NCBI GenBank assembly: GCA_963402885.1
Contig: OY727103.1
Span: 5,990,501-6,054,500, forward strand
DNA from: Antedon bifida
Lineage: Eukaryota; Echinodermata; Crinoidea; Comatulida; Antedonidae
Direction of reading: 5' to 3'
Length of the DNA: 64,000 nt
The first letter of the stretch is position 1. Every line of letters begins with the position of its first letter. Under the pieces are notes generated by a model. That model was not told the DNA's origin, did no database searches, and saw nothing but the letters and a program-made list of their open reading frames with translations. Below, piece after piece: positions 15,201 to 24,084 of the stretch. The translations under genes were made by a program, and so were the position numbers.

Positions 15201-17910
15201 TTTCACACAATCTATTACGCAATAAATACTTATGTTAATGTTTATTGTCAATATAATATATATTATAATTATTTAAACGAGATGTTAATATGTATGCATC
15301 TACTAATTTGACAATAATAATATACAGAAGTATTAAGAAAGACCGAGATTCTGTTGATTCAAATAATGTTATCTCATGAAAGGATAGCACATTTCAAAGA
15401 TAACTTTTAATTCGCATAAAACTAAAACAAAAAAATAATTATATCAATATCTAATTTACTGAATATCAAAAAATAGACATGCAGCCAAGTCATCGATTCC
15501 AGCAGGGAGCGATGTTTATCTTCTCGGTTTTTCGAAAATTTACTCTGTTAATACAATATCGGAACTTGGATCTAAATTTGATTTATTAGGCCTATTTCAT
15601 TTCAGAAAATAAAGCCTCGATGGCATTTTCTGTACAGAGTTCATATCTTAGCAGCATCTATTTTACTTTTAATTCGCATAAAACAATAAAATAATTATAT
15701 CATAATCGTCATTTTATAATCATTCTTTGCTCATCTTTTTTTATTCTTATTATAGAAAATCTTGGTTTATTATGATATTTTGTTTTTAGTTTTCAATTAT
15801 TAACACAATTTTAACAATTTACCTTCACATGATCCTCTACTGATGTTAACGTTGTTGATAGCTACAATGTTTCTATTTGTTTCTCCAGAGAATCTCAGGC
15901 GATTAAAACCCGTACCAGTGGTAAGGCTGACTTGACCTTGCTGCCATCCTGTACTTCTGAAGCGAAAATATTTGTATGTTGACTGATAGTTAAATGAGTT
16001 ATATTGTTCAATTAATATAATATCACTTCTATCACTCAAAAAGTAGTTAAACTTAACGCAGAAATCATCCCATCTCGATGGTATCGCTGAGGTCCACATA
16101 TATCCTCTCGCTCCAAAAAAACTATTATGGTTTTTAATGAAAGCATAGAAGTCGCCTGTAAATAAGAAAACAAGTGGTCAGCACACCGGAAGACTTTTCT
16201 AATAAAGTTTTTTAACGTGCACTATATGTACACGGGACAAACGACTTTACGTCCCATCCAAATCTCGAGCCAACGAGAGTAAAGTTTCTTGTAAGGACGC
16301 AAGCAGTTTAAATTAGTACAGATATTACCATTACACCATTACTCTCCGGACGTGATTCCGAGACGGTCTCCCATTCAGAACGCAACCGGGCCCAACGTTA
16401 CTTAACTTCGGTAATCTGACGAGAAGCAGTGTTTCAATGCAGTTATATATAGTTAGTTTAATAAAAACAATAACAAAAAGTTTACCTGGACCAGGGTTGA
16501 TACTATTATCAGTTGTCTCGTTAGAAAGTTGCCACGGTGTATAGTAGGAATTACTCTCCGGATACGGGTCCCATCCACAAAAATCAACATCAAAGCTACA
16601 AGTTATAGAACCTAATTTAACACACAAAAAAACAGTTATTATCTAGAGTAGAACATAGTTATTGACAATACTAAATTGTTAATTGTTAACAAGTAAGTAT
16701 TAATTGAAATTCAAAGTTCTGCTTATATCAAGGATTCTGAGCTCTGTTAAATCAAATGTTTTATACTGCGGTTGCGACATTATTGACCAGTTTGATTCCT
16801 CTTAAACGCTTGAATGACTTTCGTTTGGTAAAAATTCGCTTTCTCAAATGTTTGATTGTAATGTACAGAAACTAGAGAATATGTACATAATAATTGTTAG
16901 TTACTTATTTATTCAAAAACACAACCCAATTACTTTAATTGTGAATTATAATAAATGATGTAGTTTTGGGTAACATTTGAGGAATTGTTAGTTAGGGAAA
17001 CAAAACATTAAAGAATGCTCTATTCAATAATAGTTTGACGTGACAAAAAATTGCCCTTTGCCGTTATATTATATTATGGCAGTGATATGATATCATCATG
17101 TTCATATATGGAAAATTTTTCTCAGCACACTTGACGTCCAGCAATTTACGGCGACGGCTGTGTGGTGAGCACGCGACGATATCGTAAATATCGCAATTGA
17201 AAATTCTGTACATCCTTAATACCTTGTCAAAATGGTAATGTTGTCCTTTAACAGTACGAACACAATTGAATTCAGACAAAATCGTCAACTAAATTATATC
17301 TTATCTAAAATACCTATTAAAACTTTGTTTACGTCATTCTATTTGTATTGCTAATTTACAGTAACATATCATAACTCATAAGTATGTGTTTTTGTTTTAA
17401 TATTATGTCTGTGCTTAATACATTATTCAACACTACTTGATACATTTACTCATTCAAATATATTTATAAACATAAATCATCTTTATCGTTTCTAAAATAA
17501 ACATTATAAATAGATACGTGTGTGCAACAAGTGCGCATTTTTTTGGTTGTATGAATAAGAACATATAAACACACAGTTTTTCATATAAATATACAGTCAT
17601 ATCAGGAGAGGAAAAGGTCATTTTTTATAAAGCTTGCTCCAGTAAATTGGATCAATCATCACAAAAATGTACTTACTAAAAGTGAAAGGCATGGGATAAA
17701 AACTACATGGTTTTGTTCCTTTGCCTTTACAAGCAGTAAGCTGTTCTAGTTTCTGAACGTTTGTAGGCACTGGACTGCAAACAAGTATTAAAATAATCAC
17801 GTAAAGAAATACAATGGAATACAAAACCGTAACAGGGAAGAAAAATACTCACTTTGTGAACTGACAAGATTACAAAGTCCAAATATCAAAATCAGACATT
17901 TTAGAAACAT
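1..17910 (-). CDS. AG1: adhesion-type GPCR ectodomain gene (5' part; 3' end beyond left edge)
   Basis: Multi-exon gene read right to left. A signal-peptide exon (17910-17853) and an optional small exon are followed by five MAM-containing cassettes: MAM-CUB-LDLa (16.6-14.6 kb), MAM-CUB-LDLa (13.5-11.5 kb), MAM alone (10.5-9.7 kb), MAM-CUB-LDLa (8.4-6.5 kb) and MAM-CUB with an LDLa relic (5.4-1.5 kb). Two HYR exons follow, the second cut by the window edge. All cassette exons are multiples of 3 nt with phase-1 borders, so the reading frame stays open for about 1,530 residues. No 7TM part is in view. It is inferred from the middle gene, AG2, whose promoter, signal peptide and HYR exons are paralogous. 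The product is presumably a secreted or surface receptor ectodomain. The alternative is that AG1 has lost its 7TM end and encodes a soluble protein, which cannot be decided here. Confidence 0.8.
401..640 (-). CDS. AG1 HYR1 exon
   Basis: 240-nt phase-1 exon encoding a full HYR repeat (DVVCPLNITKG, VSWINPTVTDNVD, TEITCIATDISGN). HYR modules are immunoglobulin-like adhesion folds found in hyalin and related extracellular proteins. The donor-proximal half matches AG2 HYR1 almost exactly. The acceptor-proximal half instead shares differences with AG2 HYR3, so the exon looks mosaic. Confidence 0.8.
641..1475. other. AG1 intron between the CUB5/LDLa relic and HYR1
   Basis: No coding exon is recognised. 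The first about 60 bases next to HYR1 still align with the AG2 intron at 42.55 kb, then similarity stops. A 156-codon plus-strand frame at 1069-1539 has no recognisable motif and ends inside the LDLa relic. Confidence 0.4.
1476..1513 (-). pseudogene. LDLa exon relic in AG1 cassette 5
   Basis: About 38 bases match the acceptor-side end of the intact cassette LDLa exons (for example 6580-6634), with an internal deletion and no donor. It sits exactly where an LDLa exon is expected after CUB5. Cassette 5 therefore once had an LDLa that has decayed. Confidence 0.6.
1620..1940 (-). CDS. AG1 CUB5 exon
   Basis: 321-nt phase-1 exon encoding a CUB domain with the family's YCEWIVESPQNTG, FYDFELKSCCDF and NITYVDTTGN landmarks. 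It is 15 nt shorter than its siblings because the SPYYPE-type turn after the first strand is missing (INIT is followed directly by TLENHNN). The deletion keeps frame, so the exon may still be used. Confidence 0.75.
2040..2090. repeat. TAATAACTAA short tandem repeat
   Basis: Several imperfect copies of TAATAACTAA in the intron upstream of CUB5. Confidence 0.6.
2443..4040 (+). mobile_element. Degenerate RTE/BovB-like LINE fragment
   Basis: Plus-strand remnants of a non-LTR reverse transcriptase in several frames. A 2443-2700 segment resembles the CIKDRYGNML region upstream of RT. A 2820-2890 segment resembles the P-DW...LYKSGDPK...NY motif. At 3181-3483 the IRYADETALLE box corresponds to the RT catalytic YADD motif, with the second Asp changed to Glu. 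At 3700-4020 there is a YFGHIIRGS...KKRGRQRKQW C-terminal stretch. Frames are broken by stops and indels, so it is dead. It lies in the AG1 intron between MAM5 and CUB5, antisense to the gene, and explains why that intron is about 2.6 kb. Clade assignment to RTE/BovB is by motif memory only. Confidence 0.75.
4519..4851 (-). CDS. AG1 MAM5 second exon
   Basis: 333-nt exon with the second part of a MAM domain: MYTTEIPSSWGDFCVNFNYYLS, WKLGHASFSTSTPINRLRF, NIVAIDNVNISRGTCEG. It is very close to AG1 MAM2 at 12735-13067. Confidence 0.8.
5244..5369 (-). CDS. AG1 MAM5 first exon
   Basis: 126-nt phase-1 exon encoding the MAM start (GSVTCNFDLDMCGWDPYP...NINPGPG type), with the two N-terminal Cys and the GWDPYP signature of this family. 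Confidence 0.75.
5370..6511. other. AG1 intron between LDLa4 and MAM5, with a LINE/SINE tail
   Basis: The only recognisable element is at about 6110-6245: a stretch ending in GCGCTTTATAAATGTTATT and a (TTA)n run, typical of the 3' tail of a non-LTR element. A similar tail in the opposite orientation occurs at 29090-29180. The rest shows nothing I can name. Confidence 0.5.
6512..6634 (-). CDS. AG1 LDLa4 exon
   Basis: 123-nt phase-1 exon encoding one LDL-receptor class A repeat with six Cys and the Ca-binding CDGNDDCGDLSDE-type segment. The donor is GTGAGT. Confidence 0.85.
6770..7105 (-). CDS. AG1 CUB4 exon
   Basis: 336-nt exon for a complete CUB domain: start cysteine, INITSPYYPENHNNQYCEW, FYDFELQSCCDFVNITYVD, GFAAEMKV. 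Phase 1 at both ends. Confidence 0.85.
7659..7985 (-). CDS. AG1 MAM4 second exon
   Basis: 327-nt exon; the MAM core is MWTSEIPLSLGDFCVHFNYYLS, WKQGEASFSTSTPTNRLRFSG and NIVAINNVNISKGLCEG. Two codons shorter than most siblings, still in frame. Confidence 0.82.
8293..8418 (-). CDS. AG1 MAM4 first exon
   Basis: 126-nt exon: LGSITCNFDVDMCGWDPYP, PWQLSKETTD, NINPGLG. Same phase-1 borders as the other MAM start exons. Confidence 0.82.
8419..9675. other. AG1 intron between MAM3 and MAM4, lacking CUB/LDLa
   Basis: In other cassettes a CUB and an LDLa exon separate successive MAMs. Here I find neither, nor a clear relic. The stretch at 9150-9240 (CCCCGAAGTGGG then a GCTGTGC segment) resembles 48125-48195 in AG2, so part of this intron derives from the region just upstream of an AG2-type MAM1. 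An 84-codon plus frame at 9223-9477 has no known motif. Confidence 0.5.
9676..10008 (-). CDS. AG1 MAM3 second exon
   Basis: 333-nt exon; GYMWTTEIPSSWGDFCVKFNYYLS, WMLGNVSFSTSTPINRVRFHG, NIVAINNVNISRGTCEG. MAM domains mediate homophilic or receptor adhesion. Confidence 0.83.
10424..10549 (-). CDS. AG1 MAM3 first exon
   Basis: 126-nt exon; GSITCNFDVDMCGWDPYPN, PWQRSTGTTDNNIPPGPG. Acceptor and donor as in the sibling exons. Confidence 0.82.
10640..10800. repeat. Paralogous intron block shared with AG2 44905-45100
   Basis: The stretch with ATATCTTCCTAAGA, ATGGAACAATATCGTAATAGTGA and GTAGGTATCCAAGGC recurs at 44905-45100. Both copies lie in an LDLa-to-MAM intron in the same orientation. It is best read as inherited by cassette duplication, linking AG1 cassette 2/3 to AG2 cassette 1/2. 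Confidence 0.65.
10905..11190 (+). repeat. Dispersed repeat, family R1 copy
   Basis: About 280 bp, starting near GAATGTTCCATTCAT and ending near TTTGGGGCAAATCGTTGAA. Its reverse complement is at 20110-20370, with partial copies at 18220-18350 and around 52140-52200. No coding capacity; probably a short non-autonomous transposon. Confidence 0.55.
11458..11580 (-). CDS. AG1 LDLa2 exon
   Basis: 123-nt exon with a full LDLa: YLCLNGSHRGVCLNRS, CDGTDNCGDLSDERQGC. All six Cys and the acidic Ca-binding cluster are present. Confidence 0.87.
11707..12042 (-). CDS. AG1 CUB2 exon
   Basis: 336-nt CUB exon; INIASPHYPENHNNQYCEW, FYDFELQSCCDF, GFAAKLEVV. It is the closest sibling of CUB4. Confidence 0.86.
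12119..12280. repeat. CAG/CAA and AAT microsatellite
   Basis: Imperfect (GACAAC/CAGCAA)n running into (AATAAT)n in the intron upstream of CUB2. Similar in composition to the right-edge array at 63590-64000. Confidence 0.75.
12735..13067 (-). CDS. AG1 MAM2 second exon
   Basis: 333-nt exon; WGDFCVKFNYYLSDTNDRIEIEH, WKLGHASFSTSTPINRLRFYG, NIVAINNVNISRGTCEG. Confidence 0.83.
13427..13549 (-). CDS. AG1 MAM2 first exon
   Basis: 123-nt exon; GSITCNFDVDMCGWDPYPNS, TWQLSNETTDNTINPGPG. One codon shorter than its siblings. Confidence 0.82.
13550..14619. other. AG1 intron between LDLa1 and MAM2
   Basis: About 1.07 kb of AT-rich sequence in which I recognise no element or exon. Confidence 0.4.
14620..14742 (-). 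CDS. AG1 LDLa1 exon
   Basis: 123-nt exon; GYLCLDGPHFGVCLNGS, CDETDDCGDFSDERHGC. Complete LDLa. Confidence 0.86.
14873..15211 (-). CDS. AG1 CUB1 exon
   Basis: 339-nt CUB exon; INITSPYYPENNDNQYRCEW, FYDFELRSCCDF, GFSLELKVI. It has the extra residue (YRCEW or YHCEW) that AG2 CUB also has, so CUB1 and AG2 CUB are probably orthologous positions. Confidence 0.86.
15823..16155 (-). CDS. AG1 MAM1 second exon
   Basis: 333-nt exon; MWTSAIPSRWDDFCVKFNYFLS, WQQGQVSLTTGTGFNRLRFSG, NIVAINNVNISRGSCEG. The GTGFNRL variant is shared with the AG2 second MAM (TSTGFNRLNF). Confidence 0.83.
16165..16445 (-). mobile_element. 5S rRNA/tRNA composite SINE-like element
   Basis: Read on the minus strand, a 5S rRNA-like segment (16445 to about 16360, including TGGGAGACCGTCTC and TGTTGGGCCC-like words) is followed by a tRNA-like segment with an A-box-like TGGTGTAATGGTAAT and a decayed B box. 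A body containing GTGTACATATAGTGCACGTTAAA comes next. A second copy lies at 41380-41715. It sits in the AG1 MAM1 intron, same strand as the gene. The order 5S, tRNA, body is what is expected of a pol-III-promoted SINE. Confidence 0.6.
16486..16611 (-). CDS. AG1 MAM1 first exon
   Basis: 126-nt exon; GSITCSFDVDFCGWDPYPES, PWQLSNETTDNSINPGPG. It begins with GT in phase 1, so it can join directly to exon 1 (last base A) or to exon 2 (also phase 1). Confidence 0.83.
16612..17676. other. AG1 intron 2
   Basis: About 1.06 kb, AT-rich, nothing recognised. The GTGATATGATATCATCATGTTCATATATGG segment at 17080-17110 resembles 24583-24612 and 59515-59545 in the spacers. Confidence 0.4.
17677..17769 (-). 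CDS. AG1 small exon 2 (symmetrical, possibly optional)
   Basis: 93-nt phase 1-1 exon encoding a short two-cysteine segment (TNVQKLEQLTACKGKG then KPCSFYPMPF). Acceptor TCCAG, donor GTAAGT. No domain recognised. Because it is symmetrical, it can be skipped without frame loss. Confidence 0.5.
17853..17910 (-). CDS. AG1 exon 1: signal peptide
   Basis: ATG at 17910; MFLKCLILIFGLCNLVSSQ is a short basic start, a hydrophobic core and a small-residue cleavage region, typical of a signal peptide. Donor GTGAGT after phase 1. Paralogous to 51774-51830. Confidence 0.8.
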
Positions 17911-18199
17911 GTTCGTGTAAATGTAAACAAGATGTACTGTAGTACACTAATCATCTAATACAATCAAAACTGAAAGAAAAAACATTTCGCTCATAACAAT
18001 ATCTGCAACATAATTTAAAAATGTTTGAATGTGCACAAATAATAGTTAACGTTTATTTTAATGCTATTTTGTTTTAAGTACAATGTGGTTTAAAAGAATA
18101 ACGATGATTAACTAGAATAGCTAAGTTAAGTAAGAGTTAATATACCAAATAATGTGTAATGACTAAAGTTGATATGATGTCATCCACGACTTTTAGAAA

Positions 18200-18350
18200 A
18201 CCCAACTAACGTACTTTATGCAATTTTTTTTAAGCAATTAAAAACAATTATTGTATGGGGATATGTTTTAGCATCGACAACCATTAGCTATACCACGTTC
18301 AGAACACACCCCTATTTAGGCCAAATCGTTGAACCTGAATTTTTTTTAAT
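18200..18350 (+). repeat. Partial R1 dispersed repeat
   Basis: Matches the end of the 10905-11190 element (TTAAAAACAATTA, ACCACG, CAAATCGTTGAA) in the same orientation, inside AG1 intron 1. Confidence 0.45.
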
Positions 18351-18496
18351 CGTAAATAATAACCAAAAGTGTTCCAAGGTCTTCAAATAGATACACGCTC
18401 ACTGCTTAAAAAATGTTGAGGTAAAAAGGGGTATTTAAAAGAAAGTAAATTGATGAGAATTATACTAGTATGCAGCAACATAAGAGAGTTACTTAC

Positions 18497-18625
18497 CAAA
18501 ATAACAACCATACAGTACCTATGGAATCAAACTTGAAAACAAAAGCTGTAAAGAAGTCGATTTCAAGTTTCCAGTTTGTGCTTTAAATTGAAAGGCAATT
18601 TGAAAGGCACACGTATTGCTGCAAA
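18497..18625 (-). other. AG1 non-coding 5' leader exon (start approximate)
   Basis: Donor TTTG|GTAAGTAACTC at 18497 is conserved with 53744 in AG2, as is the about 120 bp upstream of it. It has no long open frame, so it is read as a 5'UTR exon. The transcription start is inferred, not seen. Confidence 0.5.
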
Positions 18626-18639
18626 CAAGTATTATATCT

Positions 18640-18710
18640 TTAACTTCTTATTTATATGCTATTTTTTAAAACTGCATTTGGATATAATAAGCGTCCGATT
18701 GGCTATTTGA
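18640..18710 (-). promoter_or_regulatory. AG1 promoter: CCAAT and TATA-like boxes
   Basis: On the minus strand there is CCAAT at 18702-18698, TTATTATATCCAAAT about 12 bases downstream and TATAAATA at about 18656-18649. The CCAAT and TATATCC parts are conserved at the same spacing upstream of AG2 (53918-53922). Confidence 0.5.
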
Positions 18711-19420
18711 TAAAAAAAGTGTTCTGTAATTGTTGTTCTTGTTCTTTAATTGTTCCTGTAACTCATGAAAAACTATTCTATTAATAGTTTAATAGCAATC
18801 TTCTAAAAATCTACATTTTGATCTAGTTTTTTCTGATACGGTAATACCGGATTTGCATAGTCATTTGCGGTCGTTCTAAAATTGAATGAATAAAAGGAAA
18901 AAGAAATATGTAATATAAATGGGTGTGGGTTTATGATGATAAGTAAATTGCAATTTACCTGGTAGTTTTGTGTAAATGGTGTGTATAACAAAAATATATA
19001 ATTTTTATTTGTGTATAAATTAATGCTTTCAATTTACTTAGACCTATCATTATCATTGATACAGAAAGTTCTCCCCCACCTTTTTTTGTCTTTCTTATCT
19101 TATCTTATGGTATTTTATTTTTTCCCAATTTTTATAAGAAAAATGTAACGTATACATAACAAAAATTATACAAATTAATTAAACAAACAGTAAACTAAAG
19201 ACATTTCAGAATGGGATAAATAAAATGTTGAATGAAAGTACTTTGGCCTGTGTACCAAACTATTTCTTTTTTTTTTAATTCAGAGAATCAGCCACAAAGA
19301 AGAGAGTGTGTGTTTGTTTGACCTTCTGCAATACGGGTCGTTGCAACAGAAAAGTATATGTGTACTTGTATGTTTGCTACTACTACCAGTAATTATCTAT
19401 TTATCACGTTTAAATATTAT
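18711..19420. repeat. Spacer duplication, copy 1
   Basis: The block TGTTCTGTAATTGTTGTTC ... GGTAATACCGGATTTGCATAGTCATTTGCGG ... TTACCTGGTAGTTTTGTG recurs at 21420-22200 (with one 200-bp part present twice) and at 53937-54770. Confidence 0.7.
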
Positions 19421-19513
19421 AAAAAAAAATTAAATGTAAATTGTGCAAGTTGGCGCGGGAGAAATCGCAATTCACAATAGTTCTAATTGTTTTGTTCTAT
19501 GATTTTCAAAATT

Positions 19514-19533
19514 ATATATATATATATATATAT
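19514..19533. repeat. (TA)n microsatellite
   Basis: About ten TA units. Confidence 0.85.
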
Positions 19534-20109
19534 TAAATCTATAACCCTATAAATAGCATGATATGTTTGTTTTTATTTTTTCTCTGCTACCCACACACAC
19601 ATAACATTTACAATGAAAAAACAGAATTGCAACCATTAATTTTCAGTATACTCAACATTATTCCTTTAAGAGTGAGAATATATTATTATAATACAAAATT
19701 AATAATTATATATTTTCTCGTGACCAATGAATAATTACTTAAATTTATACTGTATTATTAATATTTTCACAGCTACAAGTTCCAAGTTATGTGCTCAATA
19801 ATAGAATATCATTATATTTTAGATACCTATTCTATACTATATTTTACAGTTTTCACATTTCTGTTTACAAACATAAAAAGGAAGTGAAAACTTTGATGCG
19901 TTATGTTTTGACGATAAGGCCTTAAAAACACGAACATCAGAAATCAATAATCTATATATAAATTTACGCAAGGGCAAAATTCGGTAAATCGCTTTACTTC
20001 TAGAATTTTTACTCGATGGTATATAAAGTTGGTTCGTACTTTCGGTACTGATTTTAACCACCTGATGTAACCATGTTTACTAATTAAATTGAGTTAGATA
20101 ATTAGTTAT

Positions 20110-20370
20110 TGACGATTAAAACGAATTTAGGTTCAACGATTTGCCCCAAATAGGGGTGTTTTTCGATCGTGGCATTTTCCTATCTCCTCCTACGATAATT
20201 GTTTTTAATAGCTGAAAACCGGTTGAACAGCTCGAGTACAGCATCATAATGTTGAAGACAGGCCAATTTTCTTTAAAAAATACTATTTTGATATATTTAA
20301 TATACGTTTATACAAATGTATTGATTTGCGATGAATGGAACATTCCAATCTCTGTTCCACAAGTGCCTAT
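20110..20370 (-). repeat. R1 dispersed repeat, inverted copy
   Basis: Reverse complement of 10905-11190 over most of its length, from GGTTCAACGATTTGCCCC to GATGAATGGAACATTCC. A further partial copy is at about 20740-20790. Confidence 0.6.
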
Positions 20371-21419
20371 TCCCTCAGGCGTCGTAAAGGCAAGTACTGT
20401 ATACTCATAACAGAAATTCGATCCATTTTGTTTTTCAATCTGTGCTGCAGAGGTTGGATATAGATTTTTTTTAAACGGATAATGAGCTAGCGTTTTCAGT
20501 CGCCGTATATTATGTACAAATCTTTATTATTGCAGTTAAACCACCCACATCATCACCCTTCCCTAACTGGCATGAGTAGCGCTGTAAAGCCAGTAGAGTG
20601 TAGGCCTACGGTGAATCACATGCCCTAAACGCAGAACAACTTTGGTGTGTAGGGTAGGAACCAACTTAAGTATGAATTGGCACTAAGAAACAATTGAAAA
20701 CCATTAGGCCTACTAATTAAGTTGAGTTAGATAATTTAATATTTATTGACGATTAAATTGATTCTATGATTTGCCCCGAATAGAGGTGATTTTTACAAAT
20801 TGTTTTACATTATTTAAACATATACACGTCGTAGTATGTATCGTTACATGTACTGTACTATTTCAATCGACTAGGACGGTGACAGTTTCAACAAAGTATT
20901 ACATCGCAATGTTTTACTGTGTTTAGTGGTATATTATTTGTAAAACATGAAAACAATTAATATTTCGTCACTAAATGAATAACGAATATATTTAAAAGTT
21001 GTTCCTCTTTGCACCCATCCTCTTCCCCAAATGTTACATACAAAACATAAATTAAGTTTACTTAAATTTGACTTAAAAAATTGGTCTCATTTTGTGACAA
21101 GTTTCTCTTTCGGAAGTAATTCCCAGGGTGCTAATTTTAGTTGAGTACATAAATCACAGTGTCTATTTATTCGTTCCTGTACACGACATGTATTATTGTC
21201 CTGCGGTACGTACATTTGAAATCGCCAGTTTTTTAACGCTGAAATTATTATGTATTCGAGAACCATCTAGTACGTAAAATATGTTGATTGGCTATTTTAT
21301 ATGTGTGTCGTGTGAACAGGAGTGCCACCTTTGAGAGAAGGACAGTGATTGAGTTCACTTGTGGTTATCCTTGGAAATTTGCCTAAATTGAATAATAAAA
21401 AAAAATTTAAAAAATAAAT

Positions 21420-22440
21420 AGTGTTCTGTAATTTTTCTTCTTGGTTTAATTGTTCCTGTAACTCCTGAAAAACTATTCTATTAATAGTTTAATAACACTC
21501 TTCTAAAAACCTAATTTATATAATGACATTTAGATCTATTTTTTCTGTGTTTCTAAAGGTTGAAGTTCTTTTACAAACAACAAATACGGTAATACCGGAT
21601 TTGCATAGTCATTTGCGGTCGTTCTAAAATTTAATGAATAAAAGGAAAAAGGAAATATCTAATATTATATAAATGGGTGTGGGTTTATGATGTTAGATAA
21701 GTAAATTGCAATTTACCTGGTAGTTTTGTGTAAATGGTGTGTATAACAAAAATATATAATTTTTATTTAATAAATAATACCGGATTTGCATAGTCATTTA
21801 CGGTCGTTCTAAAATTAAATGAATAAAAGGAAAAAGAAATATGTAATATGAATGGGTCTGGGTTTATGATGTTAGATAAGTAAATTGCAAATTACCTAGT
21901 AGTTTTGTGTAAATGGTGTGTATAACAAAAATAAAGAATGTTTATTTTGCATAAATTAATGCTTTCAATTTACTTAGACATATCATTATCATTGTAGTAC
22001 ATTATAACTTTCACAAAAAGTCCCCCCCCCCCTTATTTTTTTTTAATTCAGAGAATCAGCCACAAAGAAGAGAGTGTGTGTTTGTTTGACCTAGTGCAAT
22101 ACGTAGTCGTTGCAACAGAAAAGTAGATGTGTACTTGTATTTTTGATACTACTACCAGTAATTGTCTATTTCGTTTAAATATTATAATGTGTAATTGTGC
22201 AAGTTGGCCCGGGAGAAATCGCAATTCACGATAGTTCTAAATTGGTTTTCTTTGAATCCCATATATAGCATGTTACGTTTGTTTGTTTTTATTGTTTCTC
22301 TGCTACCTACACACACATAACATTTAAAATAAAAGAACAGAATTGCAACCATTAATTTTCAGTATACTCAACATTATTCCTTTAACAGTGAGAATGTATT
22401 ATTTTAATAAATAATGGGTCTTTAAAAAGAAATACAGTAT
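21420..22440. repeat. Spacer duplication, copy 2 with internal tandem
   Basis: Second copy of the 18711-19420 block. The about 190-bp part from TACCGGATTTGCATAGTCATT to GTGTATAACAAAAATA occurs twice in tandem (21590-21770 and 21778-21935). The AG2 spacer has a single copy, so this happened after the genes split. Confidence 0.7.
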
Positions 22441-22503
22441 TCGAAGCAACTCACAAAGCTGTTGTTATTTAAGTAGGGTGGGCAGGTGAAAATATTGTTT
22501 TTT

Positions 22504-23115
22504 ACCTCCGCCAACTTGAGGTATATGTAATCGAACGTGTTTGTTTGTAAGCAGGATTACTCAAAAAGTAATTACAAGATCTTATTCAGATAGATAAGTG
22601 GTCAAGGACCATTCCATTAAATTTTGGGACCACGGTCCCAATTCTGGACCACTTTTTAGTATACTTTTCAGACCTGCTAGTGTTAAGATAGGACAGAATT
22701 TTTTAAAAGCCGGCGAGCAGTCTTAAAGTAACAAGTAAATTGAAATTGCATTTTCTCGAGAACTACTTGTCCGAAAAAAATTCATTTTTGTACAAGAGGC
22801 AAGAGTTATAATTTGTAAATTGATTTAATTTACAGGTTTTGTGATAAGAGTAGTTTTCAAAAACCTATTTCTTTTCAAATTCACCCGTTTGTTTTTGGCG
22901 TGGCTGTTCTATTGTTGGTCAACAGAATCTATTGTTAGTTGAAAGGCTGGTTACATAACCGTTACACCAAATTCGCATACACATGGTTGTAGTGAAATTA
23001 GCCTAAATCACACACAGCATTCTATATAATGTATATATATATTTCCCGGAGAAATCTTATGTAGGAGAATTTTACAGTAGGCGGAGGTATGCACTCTCAG
23101 AGTGGCTTTCTAGTT
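22504..23115. mobile_element. Short inverted-repeat element with CCTCCGCC ends
   Basis: Begins ACCTCCGCC at 22504 and ends GGCGGAGGT at 23080, followed by a GCACTCTCAGAGTGGCTTTCTAG palindromic tail. No ORF. Its outer ends are missing at the matching place in the other spacer (about 55450), although an inner part (22660-22830) has a counterpart at 56590-56720. Non-autonomous DNA element is my reading. Confidence 0.5.
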
Positions 23116-23411
23116 TTAGTTGTGTTTTTATATGAGACTCAATACACGTTAGTGCTTCCTTAACTATAAGTAAAGGTACAGTATTACTTGCATTTTTCCA
23201 GAATACAAACGGTGTCGTTAACAAGTAGGCTGGTTTGTGTTATGGTACTGAATAAACTAATCATTAGTACCTGTACGTATTTGAAATAGACTCTTAATAA
23301 GTCTACCCTCATTCAGCACTTCTACACAAAACACCAATACAAACATAAGAAAAGTAATTAATTGAGCTGATTTGCACATTCACCTTTCCACAGTCCACTT
23401 TTGTCAGTAAA

Positions 23412-23445
23412 ACCATGGAGTAAAGAATATTCTTTACTCCATGGT
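23412..23445. repeat. 34-bp perfect palindrome
   Basis: ACCATGGAGTAAAGAAT followed exactly by its reverse complement, no loop. It is flanked by GTAAAA on both sides. The paralogous spacer (about 56090) has only CAGTAAAACGAACCA there. Confidence 0.9.
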
Positions 23446-24084
23446 AAAACTAACCACACTTGAAACTAAACCTATTAGTAACACATACAGAAATCCCATT
23501 TACGGGTGCGTCTTAACATTTGAGACTTGTACACCAAAACATACGGTACAGTAGTTACATTTAGTTGATAATTGAGATTGGAACCTAATTTTGCAAAATA
23601 ATCTAATTTAGCGTGATAACTGTCATGATACGTACGTACTGTGAAAGCCTACAGTGCAGTTTAGTAATGGATATGCCGCCGACACAATCCAAATATCATG
23701 GCCTCCTTCCTATAACTCAATGTACAGCACTCTAAAAAATGTACCTAAACCTTACCTGTTTCAAACTTGCCACAACACATAATACACACAAAGTCCAAGC
23801 AACTGAATCTAAGACATATTTTAGGCTAATTGGAGTGGAGTTTCAAGGGGAATCTTACAAGTTTGTTGCTATCTCCATGATTTAAACACGCCGCTCAAAA
23901 CATCTCGTGTATGAAACGCCAATAATGCATTTCATAATTACATACGTGGTGTACCGTAAACTTTATACAAAGTGGTTAGGATTCCGGCAGATTGATTCAG
24001 AATCAACACAATTGATTGGTCAATTGAAACTCGCTCATGCATGCAAATTTTTATAACCTCATGTACAAACACCAATTTTCCCGA

